Assembly (NCBI GenBank): GCA_965222175.1
Contig: OZ244938.1
Coordinates: forward strand, 1,178,001-1,242,000
Source of the DNA: NORP240 sp965222175
GTDB taxonomy: Bacteria > Pseudomonadota > Gammaproteobacteria > Pseudomonadales > Pseudohongiellaceae
Reading direction: 5' to 3'
Length of the DNA stretch: 64,000 bases
Numbering within the stretch: the first letter of the stretch is position 1; each line of letters opens with the position of its first letter. The translations under genes were made by a program, and so were the position numbers. Of this stretch, positions 50,639-59,498 are shown one piece after another. A model generated the notes under the pieces. The model had not been told where the DNA came from. It did no database searches and saw only the letters and a program-made list of their open reading frames with translations.

Positions 50639-52246
50639 ATGACCACGTGTTTGACCGTTTGCCGGACCGCCCGGCCAGTTGCGCTGCTGGCGCTGCTCGG
50701 GGCGGTCGCGATGTTCAGTCTGCCACCCGGTGCCCGGGCCCAGGATACGGTTGCGGGTCCCTGGTTCGGTATCGATCTCCCGCCGCGACTGGTCCCGCAT
50801 ACGTCACCGGCGATAATCGGTGACCGCGGTCCTGCGCCGGCGGTAGTGCCGCCCGGCGAATCGGGCTACGCAGAACTGGCCGGCAGCCGTATCAGCCAGG
50901 ACCTGCGCCAGATTGTTGACTTTGCTGTGCAAAGTCGTCGGTCTGCCGAGCTGGGCGGGCAGCAGCTGTGGGGCAGGGTAAGCGGGTTCCCCTCCGCCCG
51001 GGCAACTGCGGACTGGGTTGCCGGCCAATTCCGGCAGGCCGGTATAGAAGACCTGCGCATCCAGCAGTTTACCCAGCAGGACGATGCCCGGTTGTGGCTG
51101 CCGGTTCGCTGGGAAGTGACCTTGCTGGGTGACAGGGCGTTTGGCGCCGGCAGTCACGACGTTTCCCTGACCACGGCGGTGGCACTGGCGCCGTCGGCAA
51201 TTCCCGGCGGTACCCTGGAAGCACCCTTGCAATACGTGGGGACAGGGAGCGCTGCTGAGCTCATCGATGTGGACCTGGCTGGTAAAATCGCTATCCAGCG
51301 CATAACGCCGCAGGCCCACCTGGTTTTCCAGCGCGCCCAGGCTGTTCCCCAGGCACGGGCCATGATGGCTCGCGGGGCACTGGCCGTTATCAATCTTATC
51401 GACCTGCCGGGAAATGAGATGGCCCGGGACATGTCCAATTGCGGAGGGCCATGTTTCAACATCGGCGGGCGGGACAGTCACTTCCTCACCCGGGTCATGA
51501 ATGCCGCCGCCGAATCCGGCAGTATCGACAGACTGCGCATGCGACTCTCGCTGGAATCGACCACTCACGCCGACCTGACAGCGGAGAACGTGGTGGGAGT
51601 GATTCCCGGTCGCAGTGACGAAACCATCGTCCTTAATGCCCACTACGATGCCTGGTACGATGGCGCCGGCGACAATGGCGACGGCCTGGCGGTGCTGCTG
51701 GCCCTGGCCAGGCATTTTTCACGTGCCGAAATTCCCCTGCAACGAACCCTGGTGCTCATTGCCAGTGCCGGACACCATACGCCCGGATTGAACGGACCTC
51801 GCAATGCCGTCGCCATGAATCCGGCGCTGTTTGCAAACAGCGTCCTCATAGTCAACCTGGAACATGTCGCCCAGCGCAATTTTTCACCGGCGCGAAGTCA
51901 GCACGAGGACGGCTACCGGCAATTCGTCGCCGACTCCGGCGAAGCGCCCATCGTGGCGGGAATCACCAATCAGTCGCCATTCCTGCAGCAACTGTTCAAT
52001 GACGGCGTGGACCGTTATGGCACCAATTTCGTCTCTGGCGACTTCACCATGGCCAGCGGTGAAGGCGGTGGTTACCGGTCTGCCGGGGTGCCCATCGTAA
52101 CCACCATGCAGGCGCCGCCGCTTTACCATACCAGTGGTGAAGTGTTCGAGGTGGTGTCTACTCCCGGGCTGGAACGCATGGCCCGATTCATGGCGTGGTT
52201 TGTCAGACAGGTGGACCGGGCCGAAAGGAACCGGATTGATCCCTGA
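50639..52246 (+). CDS. Secreted M28-family peptidase-like protein with altered active site
   Basis: A 535-residue exported protein (signal VALLALLGAVAMFSLPPGARA, cleavage near residue 34). A PA-type insert around residues 190-270 is followed by an M28 zinc-peptidase domain: His335 and Asp337 in NAHYDAW, the Asp in GAGDNGDG, Glu in VNLEHV and a late His in LYHTSGE. Where M28 enzymes have the EE pair (general base plus zinc ligand), this protein has His379-His380 (SAGHHTPGLNG). Activity is therefore uncertain. GGAGGATGAGTT stands before the ATG. Substrate unknown. Confidence 0.8.
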   Translation: MTTCLTVCRTARPVALLALLGAVAMFSLPPGARAQDTVAGPWFGIDLPPRLVPHTSPAIIGDRGPAPAVVPPGESGYAELAGSRISQDLRQIVDFAVQSRRSAELGGQQLWGRVSGFPSARATADWVAGQFRQAGIEDLRIQQFTQQDDARLWLPVRWEVTLLGDRAFGAGSHDVSLTTAVALAPSAIPGGTLEAPLQYVGTGSAAELIDVDLAGKIAIQRITPQAHLVFQRAQAVPQARAMMARGALAVINLIDLPGNEMARDMSNCGGPCFNIGGRDSHFLTRVMNAAAESGSIDRLRMRLSLESTTHADLTAENVVGVIPGRSDETIVLNAHYDAWYDGAGDNGDGLAVLLALARHFSRAEIPLQRTLVLIASAGHHTPGLNGPRNAVAMNPALFANSVLIVNLEHVAQRNFSPARSQHEDGYRQFVADSGEAPIVAGITNQSPFLQQLFNDGVDRYGTNFVSGDFTMASGEGGGYRSAGVPIVTTMQAPPLYHTSGEVFEVVSTPGLERMARFMAWFVRQVDRAERNRIDP

Positions 52247-52371
52247 GCGTTGTAAACCCTGATTACGCAGCGAACGTAGTCTGTGGCACGGGCGCAATAT
52301 AAGAAGCCATTGACCTAACAGCATTCTGCAACACGACGTGGCAACATCACACCAGGACAGCGATAACCGAT

Positions 52372-53430
52372 ATGCGAGCGATACTTATTTTGAATCTTGG
52401 CACACCGGCCACTCCCACGGCCAAGGGATTGAGGCAATTTTATCGCTATTTCTTCGCGGACCCGTTCGTGTTCGATATCCCTGCCTGGGCGCGCTGGGCT
52501 TTGCGTAATTTCATCATTATCCCGTTCCGTGCACCGAAGACTGCCAGGGACTATGAAAAGATCTGGCTGGACGGTGGCTCGCCCCTCAAGGTCTACACGG
52601 ATCAGTTGCGCCAACGCCTGCAGGATGCCATGGACCCCACCCGCAGTCGCATGCGGGTCTTCATCGGTATGGGCTACAGTGAACCGTTTATTGCCGAGAC
52701 CATGGCGGAGATCGAGGAGCAGGGCATCAGGGACATCCTGGTGTTTCCCCTGTTTCCGCAGTACTCGACGGCAACTACCGAATCCGTCCTGCATGGCGTG
52801 ACCCAGGCCGCCGGCAAATGGCAGGATCCGCCGAAGATGACTGTTATCAAGGACATCTTCAGTGAACCGGCGTTTATCCGCGCCTGGACGCAGTTAATTG
52901 ACAAGTACCTGCGGCAGGATCATCCGGAGAAGCGCGTTGACCACGTGATATTCAGCTATCATGGTCTGCCGGAAAAGAACATCAAGAAAGCCGATGACAA
53001 AGATTATTGCCATTTCGGTGACTGCTGTAACGAGATCAACGCAACCAACCGTTATTGCTACCGCGCGCAGTGTATGGACACCACCCGGTCGATAGCCGCG
53101 GCACTGGACTGGGACCAGGAATTTTATTCAGTGGCCTTCCAGTCACGTTTCGGCAAAGATCCATGGATTCAGCCCTACCTGGATGACTACCTGACTGAAC
53201 TCGCCGATCGGGGTATCAAGCGGGTGGCGGTACTTACGCCGTCCTTTGTCTCCGATTGCCTTGAAACCACTCATGAAATCGGCCTTGAATACCGTGAACT
53301 GTTTCAGGAGAAAGGCGGCGAAGACCTGGTGTTGATTCCCAACTTGAACGACGAGGAATTCTGGTTCGATGCTGCTGCCGAGATTGTCGAGCGGCACCTG
53401 AGTCGTTCGGTGTTTCTGAGCCCTGTTTGA
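52372..53430 (+). CDS. hemH: Ferrochelatase
   Basis: A 352-residue enzyme that inserts iron into protoporphyrin IX, the last step of haem synthesis. Start MRAILILNLGTPATPT, the active histidine His197 in SYHGLPE and SFVSDCLETTHEI are typical. A cluster of cysteines, Cys213, Cys218, Cys219, Cys229 and Cys234, lies after the active histidine, where some bacterial ferrochelatases hold a [2Fe-2S] cluster. It is convergent with ppnN, only 2 bases apart. Confidence 0.95.
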   Translation: MRAILILNLGTPATPTAKGLRQFYRYFFADPFVFDIPAWARWALRNFIIIPFRAPKTARDYEKIWLDGGSPLKVYTDQLRQRLQDAMDPTRSRMRVFIGMGYSEPFIAETMAEIEEQGIRDILVFPLFPQYSTATTESVLHGVTQAAGKWQDPPKMTVIKDIFSEPAFIRAWTQLIDKYLRQDHPEKRVDHVIFSYHGLPEKNIKKADDKDYCHFGDCCNEINATNRYCYRAQCMDTTRSIAAALDWDQEFYSVAFQSRFGKDPWIQPYLDDYLTELADRGIKRVAVLTPSFVSDCLETTHEIGLEYRELFQEKGGEDLVLIPNLNDEEFWFDAAAEIVERHLSRSVFLSPV

Positions 53431-53432
53431 AC

Positions 53433-54815
53433 TCACACTGACCGGGCAGGTACCGCGCTGAGTTCGTAGCAGGGGTGGTACTTGCCAGTACCGATCTTCA
53501 TTCGTTGACTGGCAACACACTCCGCCAGCAGCCCGTCAATGGCGTCCATTAATTCCCTGTCTCCCTGTAACCGGTACGGACCCGACTGTTCAATCTGCCT
53601 GATACCGAAGGGTTTGACGTTGCCAGCGACTATTCCGGAAAATGCCCGGCGCAGGTCGGCGACAAGCTCTGCAGCCGGTAAGTCGCTGAACAGCCTGAGG
53701 CCCGCCATATTCTCGTGGTTGACATTGAACGGAGACTGCATGCTTTCTGGAATATTCAGTCCCCAGTTAAAGGCGTAGGATTCATTGCTGCTGTTGCGCT
53801 GGTTGGTTACCAGGTTGAGATTGCGGCGAGTGAGTTGTGCGACCTGGGCAGCATTGTTATTGACTACCTGGTAGTGGCGGGTCGCTTCCTCGCCAAGGGA
53901 ATCCCGAATGAACCGGTCGATTGAGCTGAAATAGTTTTCATAGCCCGCCGGCGCGGTGAAGATAACCGGCACCGGTATCGCCGCATTCTCCTCGCGCATC
54001 AGGATTCCCAACAGGTAGAGAATTTCCTCGATGGTGCCGGCACCCCCGGGGAATACCACGATGGCGTGGGCAATGCGCACAAAGGCCTCAAGGCGTTTCT
54101 CGATATCCGGCAGAATTACCAGCTGGTTGACGGAAGGATTGGGCGACTCCGATGCGATGATTCCCGGTTCGGTGATACCGACATAGCGACCATCCCCGAT
54201 CAACTGCTTGGCGTGGCCGATCATCGCTCCTTTCATCGGTCCCTTCATGGCCCCGATTCCACAGCCGGTGGCAATATCGAGACCGCGAAGACCCAGTTCG
54301 TAGCCCACTTCCTTGGAGTATTCGTATTCCGTGCGGCTGATTGCATGTCCTCCCCAGCACACCACCAGTCGCGGCGGCGTGTTGGGCTTGACCACCTCGG
54401 CATTGCGCAGAATACGGAATACCGTATCGGTGATGCCTTCACTGGTGGAGATATCGAAGCCACCGAGACTCTCAATCTTGGCCTGGGTATAAACGATATC
54501 CCGGAGGGCAGAAAACAGGTGTTGCTCAATGCCGCGAATGAGTTTGCCATCCACAAATGCCGATGCCGGTGCATTCTGGATTCGCAGCTTGATGCCGCGT
54601 GGCTCGGGAACTATTTCGATGCCGAAGTCGGCGAATTCCCGCAGCATGTCACTCGGGTCGTCTGTTTCGTTCCCGGTATTCAGCACAGCCAGGGCACAGT
54701 TTCTGAATGTCTGAAAGACATCCTCGGCGGTGCCCATTGCCAGCAGTATTTCCTGGTGGGAAAGCAGGTTCAGGCTGGCGGACGGCCTGACGAAGCACTC
54801 TCTGATTTTATCCAA
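53433..54815 (-). CDS. ppnN: Nucleotide 5'-monophosphate nucleosidase (LOG family)
   Basis: A 460-residue protein with the long N-terminal domain and central LOG motif PGGAGTIEE (256-264) of PpnN (YgdH), a cytosolic enzyme that hydrolyses purine and pyrimidine nucleoside monophosphates and is stimulated by (p)ppGpp in E. coli. GCGIGAMKGPMKGAMIGH is another hallmark. Full length for the family. The end meets hemH tail to tail. Confidence 0.92.
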   Translation of the reverse strand: MDKIRECFVRPSASLNLLSHQEILLAMGTAEDVFQTFRNCALAVLNTGNETDDPSDMLREFADFGIEIVPEPRGIKLRIQNAPASAFVDGKLIRGIEQHLFSALRDIVYTQAKIESLGGFDISTSEGITDTVFRILRNAEVVKPNTPPRLVVCWGGHAISRTEYEYSKEVGYELGLRGLDIATGCGIGAMKGPMKGAMIGHAKQLIGDGRYVGITEPGIIASESPNPSVNQLVILPDIEKRLEAFVRIAHAIVVFPGGAGTIEEILYLLGILMREENAAIPVPVIFTAPAGYENYFSSIDRFIRDSLGEEATRHYQVVNNNAAQVAQLTRRNLNLVTNQRNSSNESYAFNWGLNIPESMQSPFNVNHENMAGLRLFSDLPAAELVADLRRAFSGIVAGNVKPFGIRQIEQSGPYRLQGDRELMDAIDGLLAECVASQRMKIGTGKYHPCYELSAVPARSV

Positions 54816-54916
54816 GGGGGAGGGTTCCTGGTGACTAAAGTCTGATTTGTATCAACTCGGGATGGCGAAATTTTATTATTCTTGGAACTGCAAATTTTAG
54901 CCCGGGAGAAGAAAAG

Positions 54917-55030
54917 ATGGGAGAACATGTCCAGGAACGTCACGAAAAACTCGGTCCGGTAGCACTGAAGATTCTGGCCTGCTATCTGGTCATCATGCTG
55001 GTCGGTTACGGAGTAGGCAGCCTGCTCTAA
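54917..55030 (+). CDS. Small single-span membrane protein, 37 residues
   Basis: ATG at 54917 follows CGGGAGAAGAAAAG. The peptide has a charged N-terminus (MGEHVQERHEKLG) and one clear transmembrane helix (ILACYLVIMLVGYGVGSLL), and is followed by a strong terminator 41 bases later. The defined terminator and good ribosome-binding site argue that it is a real gene. It is divergent from ppnN. Function unknown. Confidence 0.6.
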   Translation: MGEHVQERHEKLGPVALKILACYLVIMLVGYGVGSLL

Positions 55031-55071
55031 AATGCAATCAATCAGGGGTAACTGGCCCCGTTCCAAGCCAC

Positions 55072-55103
55072 AAAAAAAGCCGGCGGAATCGCCGGCTTTT
55101 TTT
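55072..55103. terminator. Bidirectional terminator
   Basis: A perfect 14-bp stem, seven A plus GCCGGCG (55072-55085) and CGCCGGC plus seven T (55090-55103), with the loop GAAT. It terminates the small membrane protein gene and the molybdenum hydroxylase operon from the other side. Confidence 0.95.
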
Positions 55104-55119
55104 ACGCTGCGGTTACTGG

Positions 55120-56109
55120 TCAGGCACTTATGGCGCGCTTCACCAGGTTCTGCAACAGGGGTACTTTAAACCCGTTGTGAGCCAGTTCCCTGGCTCCATC
55201 GGTGGCCATGGCGGCAACTGATTCCCCGGTTGCAGCCGTCTTGGCCTGGCCGCGTACGGCGTTTTCAACACGGGTCAGTCGGCGTGGTGTTGCCTGAACG
55301 GCGCCGGCGACGATGCGGCTGTCCTCTATGGTGCCGCCACTCACCTTGAAGGCCGCCGCGACGTTGACCAGGGAGAAGTCCCAGACATTGCGGTCTGCGA
55401 CTTTTTCGAAGTAAAACGTCGAGTCAGCCCAGGTGTTGGGAATCCGTACTGCCGTCAGAATTTCGCCCGGCCGCAACACGGTGGTATTTTCGATATCGAT
55501 AGCCGGTCCAACGAAGTAGTCTTCAGCGGAAACGGTACGCTCACCGTCGACACTGCGAATCACCATGGTGGCATCGAGCGCCACGATGGCCGGGGCGGTA
55601 TCCGATGCACTGGCGGCAACACAGCGACTGCCTTCAAACAGCGCGTGTTCGCGATTCATGCCTTGCGGCGTATCGGCGTAGCACAGATTACCGCCGGCCC
55701 GATAACAGGACAGGCCCCGTCGGTAGTACCAGCAACGGACATCCTGGGACAGGTTGCCGCCAATGGTGCCGATGTTGCGAATCTGCGGACTGGCGACCAC
55801 GCCTGCCGCATCCGACAGGACCGTGTAACGTTCTTGGATCAGCGGGCTGTTGGCGATTTCGGTTAGTGTCGTCAGGGCGCCGATTTCAATACCGTCAGCA
55901 GTTTCCCGGATACCACGCAGGGATTCGATCCCGCTGAGGTCAATAAGGGCTTCCACCGACTTGGCACGGTCTTTCAGCCAACCGTAGGTGTCCTGGCCGC
56001 CACCCACCAACCAACCTCTTTCTGCCAGTCGGTCAGCTATCTCTAGTGCGTTCTCTACCTGCGTAGGCTGGTAGAGATCCATATTTGGCATTACATCATG
56101 TGATGGCAT
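55120..56109 (-). CDS. Molybdenum hydroxylase FAD-binding subunit with extra cysteine cluster
   Basis: A 329-residue subunit M of the xanthine dehydrogenase family. The FAD-binding motif GTIGGNLSQDVRC and LVGGGQDTY are present. Four cysteines (Cys126, Cys135, Cys143, Cys163) sit in a loop comparable to the [4Fe-4S]-binding loop of PaoB and 4-hydroxybenzoyl-CoA reductase, so an extra cluster is likely. Third gene of the operon, 8 bases after the Mo subunit, with TGAGGTTCACT before the ATG. Confidence 0.9.
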   Translation of the reverse strand: MPSHDVMPNMDLYQPTQVENALEIADRLAERGWLVGGGQDTYGWLKDRAKSVEALIDLSGIESLRGIRETADGIEIGALTTLTEIANSPLIQERYTVLSDAAGVVASPQIRNIGTIGGNLSQDVRCWYYRRGLSCYRAGGNLCYADTPQGMNREHALFEGSRCVAASASDTAPAIVALDATMVIRSVDGERTVSAEDYFVGPAIDIENTTVLRPGEILTAVRIPNTWADSTFYFEKVADRNVWDFSLVNVAAAFKVSGGTIEDSRIVAGAVQATPRRLTRVENAVRGQAKTAATGESVAAMATDGARELAHNGFKVPLLQNLVKRAISA

Positions 56110-56117
56110 AGTGAACC

Positions 56118-58553
56118 TCAGAAAGTGTTAGTTTTTAGGGTCTTGGAACTGTAGGTGTTACCAGCCAAGTGATTGATGATCATGTCCGTGGTTGTCGGCG
56201 CCGTGTTGAACAGGTGGCCATCCAACGCATCGGACAGGGCACTGGCCAGGGCGGCTGCCGAGGCACCCTGGGTGGGCTCACCGATACCACGGCCGCCAAC
56301 CGGGTTCTGTGGATCCGGAATATTCACGGCGGCAACCTTAGTCTGGGTGGGTACGTCCAGGTAAGTCGGCGGTTTGCTCTGGTAGAGACCGGTATTGGCC
56401 GGCAGACCATTCTGCGGGTCATACACATGCCGCTCCAGACCGGTCAGCCCGACACCCCACACCGCGCCGCCGCGCATGGCATTGTCGAAATTCTTGGGAT
56501 GCACCACGGTGCCGCAGTCGGCCACCATGGCGTAATCCAGAATCTCGTACTTGCCGGTGTCCAGGTCAAGTTCAACCTCGCAGAATCCCACCTGGATGCC
56601 CGGTGGCTGTCCCTGGCCCGGAATATTGTCCCTGGCAACACCGATCAGGCCGGTTCCCTGAAGTCCCTCAACAGCACGCTGGGTAATCGGATTAATGTCG
56701 TCCGGATACTCCATGCCACTGTAAGTGCCGCCCATGGCGATTGCCCGCTGGGCTGCTTCCGCGTAAGTCAGGCCCTGGTCGGGATCACTGCTGCGGAATA
56801 CGCGCTCACCGCCGATGTCGTAATCGTCCGGTGTCCCGCCCAGCTCCGCCGCGGCGATTTCCTTCAGCTTGGTGATGGCGTCCTGGGCTGCCACCCAGTT
56901 GGCCCGGGAGTGGGTGAATATCGTGTTGCTGCCACCCTGGCCCGAGCTGTGGGGCAGGTGACGATCGGTTCTGGCCCGCTCGATCACGCTGTTCTCCCAG
57001 GGCATCTGCAGGGCTTCTGCCGCGACACGGCTGGTGGCCGCGTAGGAATAGGTACCCAGGTTACCCACACCGCTGTGAATATGCAGGGTGCCATCCGGCG
57101 CTATTCTCACCAGGCCGTCGTAACCCCGGCTGCCGGCACCGTGGTAGCCGATACCGACGCCGACACCGCGAACCTTGCTGCCGTTACGTTTTGGCTGGCT
57201 GATCTTGTCCTGCCAGCCAAACAGGCGCTCGCCCTGGTCCAGGGCCTCGGCCACGAAGGCGCTGGTCAGCGGACCGCGGCTGCCGCCCTGAAAACCGTCG
57301 CTGTCGGCGGCATTGACCCGGCGGAACGCGATCCGGTCCATGCCCAGGGTCCTGGCCACCTTGTCAGTGATGGGTGCCAGCACCGAGGCCATTTCATTCT
57401 GACCGGGACCCCGTTGGGCGCCCCTTGGCGTGGTGTTGGTGTAGACGGAGATGCCTCGGTAACGCATCGCTTCCGGCTGGTAGGCGATGGTCACGTGCTG
57501 GGCAGAGGAGTTACCGCTGCCGCCGCCGGTGGCGCCGCCGTCATTGACAATAACCAGGTCGACAGCAGATACCTTGCCGTCGTCCTTCACGCCCACCTTG
57601 ATCCAGCCCTGCATCCCGGAGCGGGCGGAGCCGATGTAGAACTCCTGCTCCCGGGTAATGCGCAGCTGCACCGGGCGGTTCAGCAGGCGGGAGAAGTTGC
57701 CGGTAATGGCCATGTAGGGATAGGGGCCGATCTTGGAGCCGAAGCCGCCGCCGGTGGCTTCGTTGATGAATACCAGGTCGGCGGGATCGATGTTCAGCAT
57801 CCTGGCCAGGCCATTGTCGTTGGCGCTCTGGCTCTGGGAGGAGCCGTGAAAATAACACCTGCCGTTTTCCCAGTAGGCAAAACAGGTGCGTGCCTCCAGG
57901 GAGTGATGGGGATAACCCATGGTCACGAAGGGTTCTTCAATAATATGGGCCGCCTGGGCAAAGCCGGCCTCCACGTCGCCGAAGGCCCATTCCTGGGTGA
58001 ATTCGCCGCCCGCCGGTTCGCGGCCTTCGCGAATGGCATCGATGGCGGACTGCGGCCACTTGATATCGCGGATCTCGGCGCCGACGATGGGAGTGCCTTC
58101 CGGACCTTCTTCCTGGGTACGGACCAGAACATTGCCTTCAGGGTAGGCGTTGGGCCCACCCGGGGTCAGGCTGACCAGCGGGTCCACGACGAAATCCCGG
58201 CGCTCGAAATCCACCCGGATTCGGGAAATGGCCGTCTCGGCTATTTCCTCCGACGTGGCCGCCACGGCAAGAATGGGCTGGCCGACAAAAGTGACGTATT
58301 CCGACGCCAGGGCCGGTGTGCCCGGTGGTGGCACCGGTGGCAGGTCCTCGGCGGTGAATATACCGACGACGCCGTCCATGCGCAGGGCTTCGGATGCATC
58401 GATTCTGACAACCCGGCCGCTGGGCATGGGGCTGGTGAGCAGTCGGGCGAAAACCATGCCTTCCCGCTTGTAGTCTTCGGCATATTTGATCTCACCTGTG
58501 ACCTTGCCAGGGACGTCAGGTGGTGTGAAATCTTTTCCTATATGCATCGTCAT
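56118..58553 (-). CDS. Molybdenum hydroxylase large subunit (xanthine/aldehyde oxidase family)
   Basis: An 811-residue molybdopterin-binding subunit. It has no signal peptide of its own. GGGFGSKIGPYPYM and the catalytic glutamate in GIGEPTQGA (about Glu759) are intact. The family hydroxylates aldehydes or N-heterocycles using water. It overlaps the preceding [2Fe-2S] gene by 4 bases (ATGA), so the subunits are co-translated. The substrate cannot be predicted; the pattern (Tat-bearing small subunit, separate FAD and Mo subunits) is like PaoABC. Confidence 0.92.
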   Translation of the reverse strand: MTMHIGKDFTPPDVPGKVTGEIKYAEDYKREGMVFARLLTSPMPSGRVVRIDASEALRMDGVVGIFTAEDLPPVPPPGTPALASEYVTFVGQPILAVAATSEEIAETAISRIRVDFERRDFVVDPLVSLTPGGPNAYPEGNVLVRTQEEGPEGTPIVGAEIRDIKWPQSAIDAIREGREPAGGEFTQEWAFGDVEAGFAQAAHIIEEPFVTMGYPHHSLEARTCFAYWENGRCYFHGSSQSQSANDNGLARMLNIDPADLVFINEATGGGFGSKIGPYPYMAITGNFSRLLNRPVQLRITREQEFYIGSARSGMQGWIKVGVKDDGKVSAVDLVIVNDGGATGGGSGNSSAQHVTIAYQPEAMRYRGISVYTNTTPRGAQRGPGQNEMASVLAPITDKVARTLGMDRIAFRRVNAADSDGFQGGSRGPLTSAFVAEALDQGERLFGWQDKISQPKRNGSKVRGVGVGIGYHGAGSRGYDGLVRIAPDGTLHIHSGVGNLGTYSYAATSRVAAEALQMPWENSVIERARTDRHLPHSSGQGGSNTIFTHSRANWVAAQDAITKLKEIAAAELGGTPDDYDIGGERVFRSSDPDQGLTYAEAAQRAIAMGGTYSGMEYPDDINPITQRAVEGLQGTGLIGVARDNIPGQGQPPGIQVGFCEVELDLDTGKYEILDYAMVADCGTVVHPKNFDNAMRGGAVWGVGLTGLERHVYDPQNGLPANTGLYQSKPPTYLDVPTQTKVAAVNIPDPQNPVGGRGIGEPTQGASAAALASALSDALDGHLFNTAPTTTDMIINHLAGNTYSSKTLKTNTF

Positions 58554-59140
58554 ACTAATTGCCCCGAGGCGCGCATCACGCCATTCAGATAATGTTCATA
58601 GGCACCACACCGACAGAGGTTGCCAGACATGGCATGGAGAGCTTGTTCCCGGGTCGGTCTGGGGTTGGCCCGCAGCAGGCCCACCGCGGACATCACCTGG
58701 CCCGGAGTACAGAAGCCACACTGGGGGGCATTCTCTTCGACGAATGCCTGCTGCACCGGGTGCAGGGTGCCATCGGCGGCCTTGACACCTTCGATGGTGG
58801 TGATGGCCTTGCCGGTCATGTTGTGAGTCAGGATTGAACAGGCGTAATTCGGAATGTCATCCACCAGCACTGTACAGGCACCGCACTCGCCCCGGTTGCA
58901 GCCGATCTTGGTGCCGGTCAGATCGAGCTTGTAGCGGAGGGTATAAGCCAGGGTTTCGGACGGCATGACATCAACTGGCCGGTCTCTGCCGTTTACGTTA
59001 ATGGTTATCAAGCGCTCGGCGGCGGCCTGGCCCGACTGGGCGTTGGCAAGGTAAAAACTGGCGCCGGTTGAAGCGGCGGCACCGGAGAATATTACCCCCT
59101 TGATAAAACGTCTGCGTGTAAGTTTAGGGTTCACTGACAT
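58550..59140 (-). CDS. Molybdenum hydroxylase [2Fe-2S] subunit with Tat signal
   Basis: A 196-residue iron-sulfur subunit. A twin-arginine signal (LTRRRFIKGVIFSG) sends it, presumably with its folded partners, to the periplasm. The first cluster is bound by Cys81, Cys86, Cys89 and Cys101 (CNRGECGACT), the second by Cys141, Cys144, Cys176 and Cys178 (CGFCTPG and CRCGAYEHY). First gene of the operon; its end overlaps the Mo subunit start. Confidence 0.93.
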   Translation of the reverse strand: MSVNPKLTRRRFIKGVIFSGAAASTGASFYLANAQSGQAAAERLITINVNGRDRPVDVMPSETLAYTLRYKLDLTGTKIGCNRGECGACTVLVDDIPNYACSILTHNMTGKAITTIEGVKAADGTLHPVQQAFVEENAPQCGFCTPGQVMSAVGLLRANPRPTREQALHAMSGNLCRCGAYEHYLNGVMRASGQLV

Positions 59141-59485
59141 TGCTCCGTTTCATTGTTTTGAGGAGAGGTCGCAACCCGACGGGTTACAACGCTGGATAGC
59201 TTTGAATTGAACGTTTATAGCTAAGTGAAAGGCTACGATTTTCCGGCTTCAAATGCAACCGGGACGGCGCTGTGCAAAGGGGCTAACGAGCCCGTAAACA
59301 GGCTGTTCTGACGATGTTGCAGCCGAAATGGACAAACTGTTACGAAACTACCCAGTTTGTCGTCTTCCAACAGCCGGAAGATCGGGGCGTGTACAGGTTT
59401 TCCTGCCGATGTGCCGTTAACGATAATGGCTTCGGTAGCTGCCCGGTGTCCTGTCCGGTTAATTCCCACGCTGCAATGATGTGAA
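59141..59485. other. Intergenic region between the Mo operon start and uvrA end
   Basis: 345 bases without a gene. It contains GGGCTAACGAGCCC (59280-59293), the stem GACAAACTG/CAGTTTGTC (59331-59361) flanked by GGCTGTT/AACAGCC, and the left part of a hairpin that reaches into uvrA (59450-59498). Confidence 0.55.
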
Positions 59486-59498
59486 TCAACCGGACAGG
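59450..59498. repeat. Hairpin over the uvrA stop codon, containing motif copy 2
   Basis: CCTGTCCGGTTAATTC (59450-59465) and GAATCAACCGGACAGG (59483-59498) are inverted copies at 15 of 16 positions. The uvrA stop (59486-59488) lies inside the right arm. The right half, 59469-59498, is the second copy of the 30-base motif at 50369. No T-run follows on the uvrA side. Confidence 0.8.

Noticed and set aside
56169..58592. 807-codon plus-strand open frame opposite the Mo hydroxylase large subunit gene
   Set aside because: It mirrors the codon pattern of the real gene on the other strand, has low-complexity Gly/His/Val composition, no recognisable domain and no ribosome-binding site.
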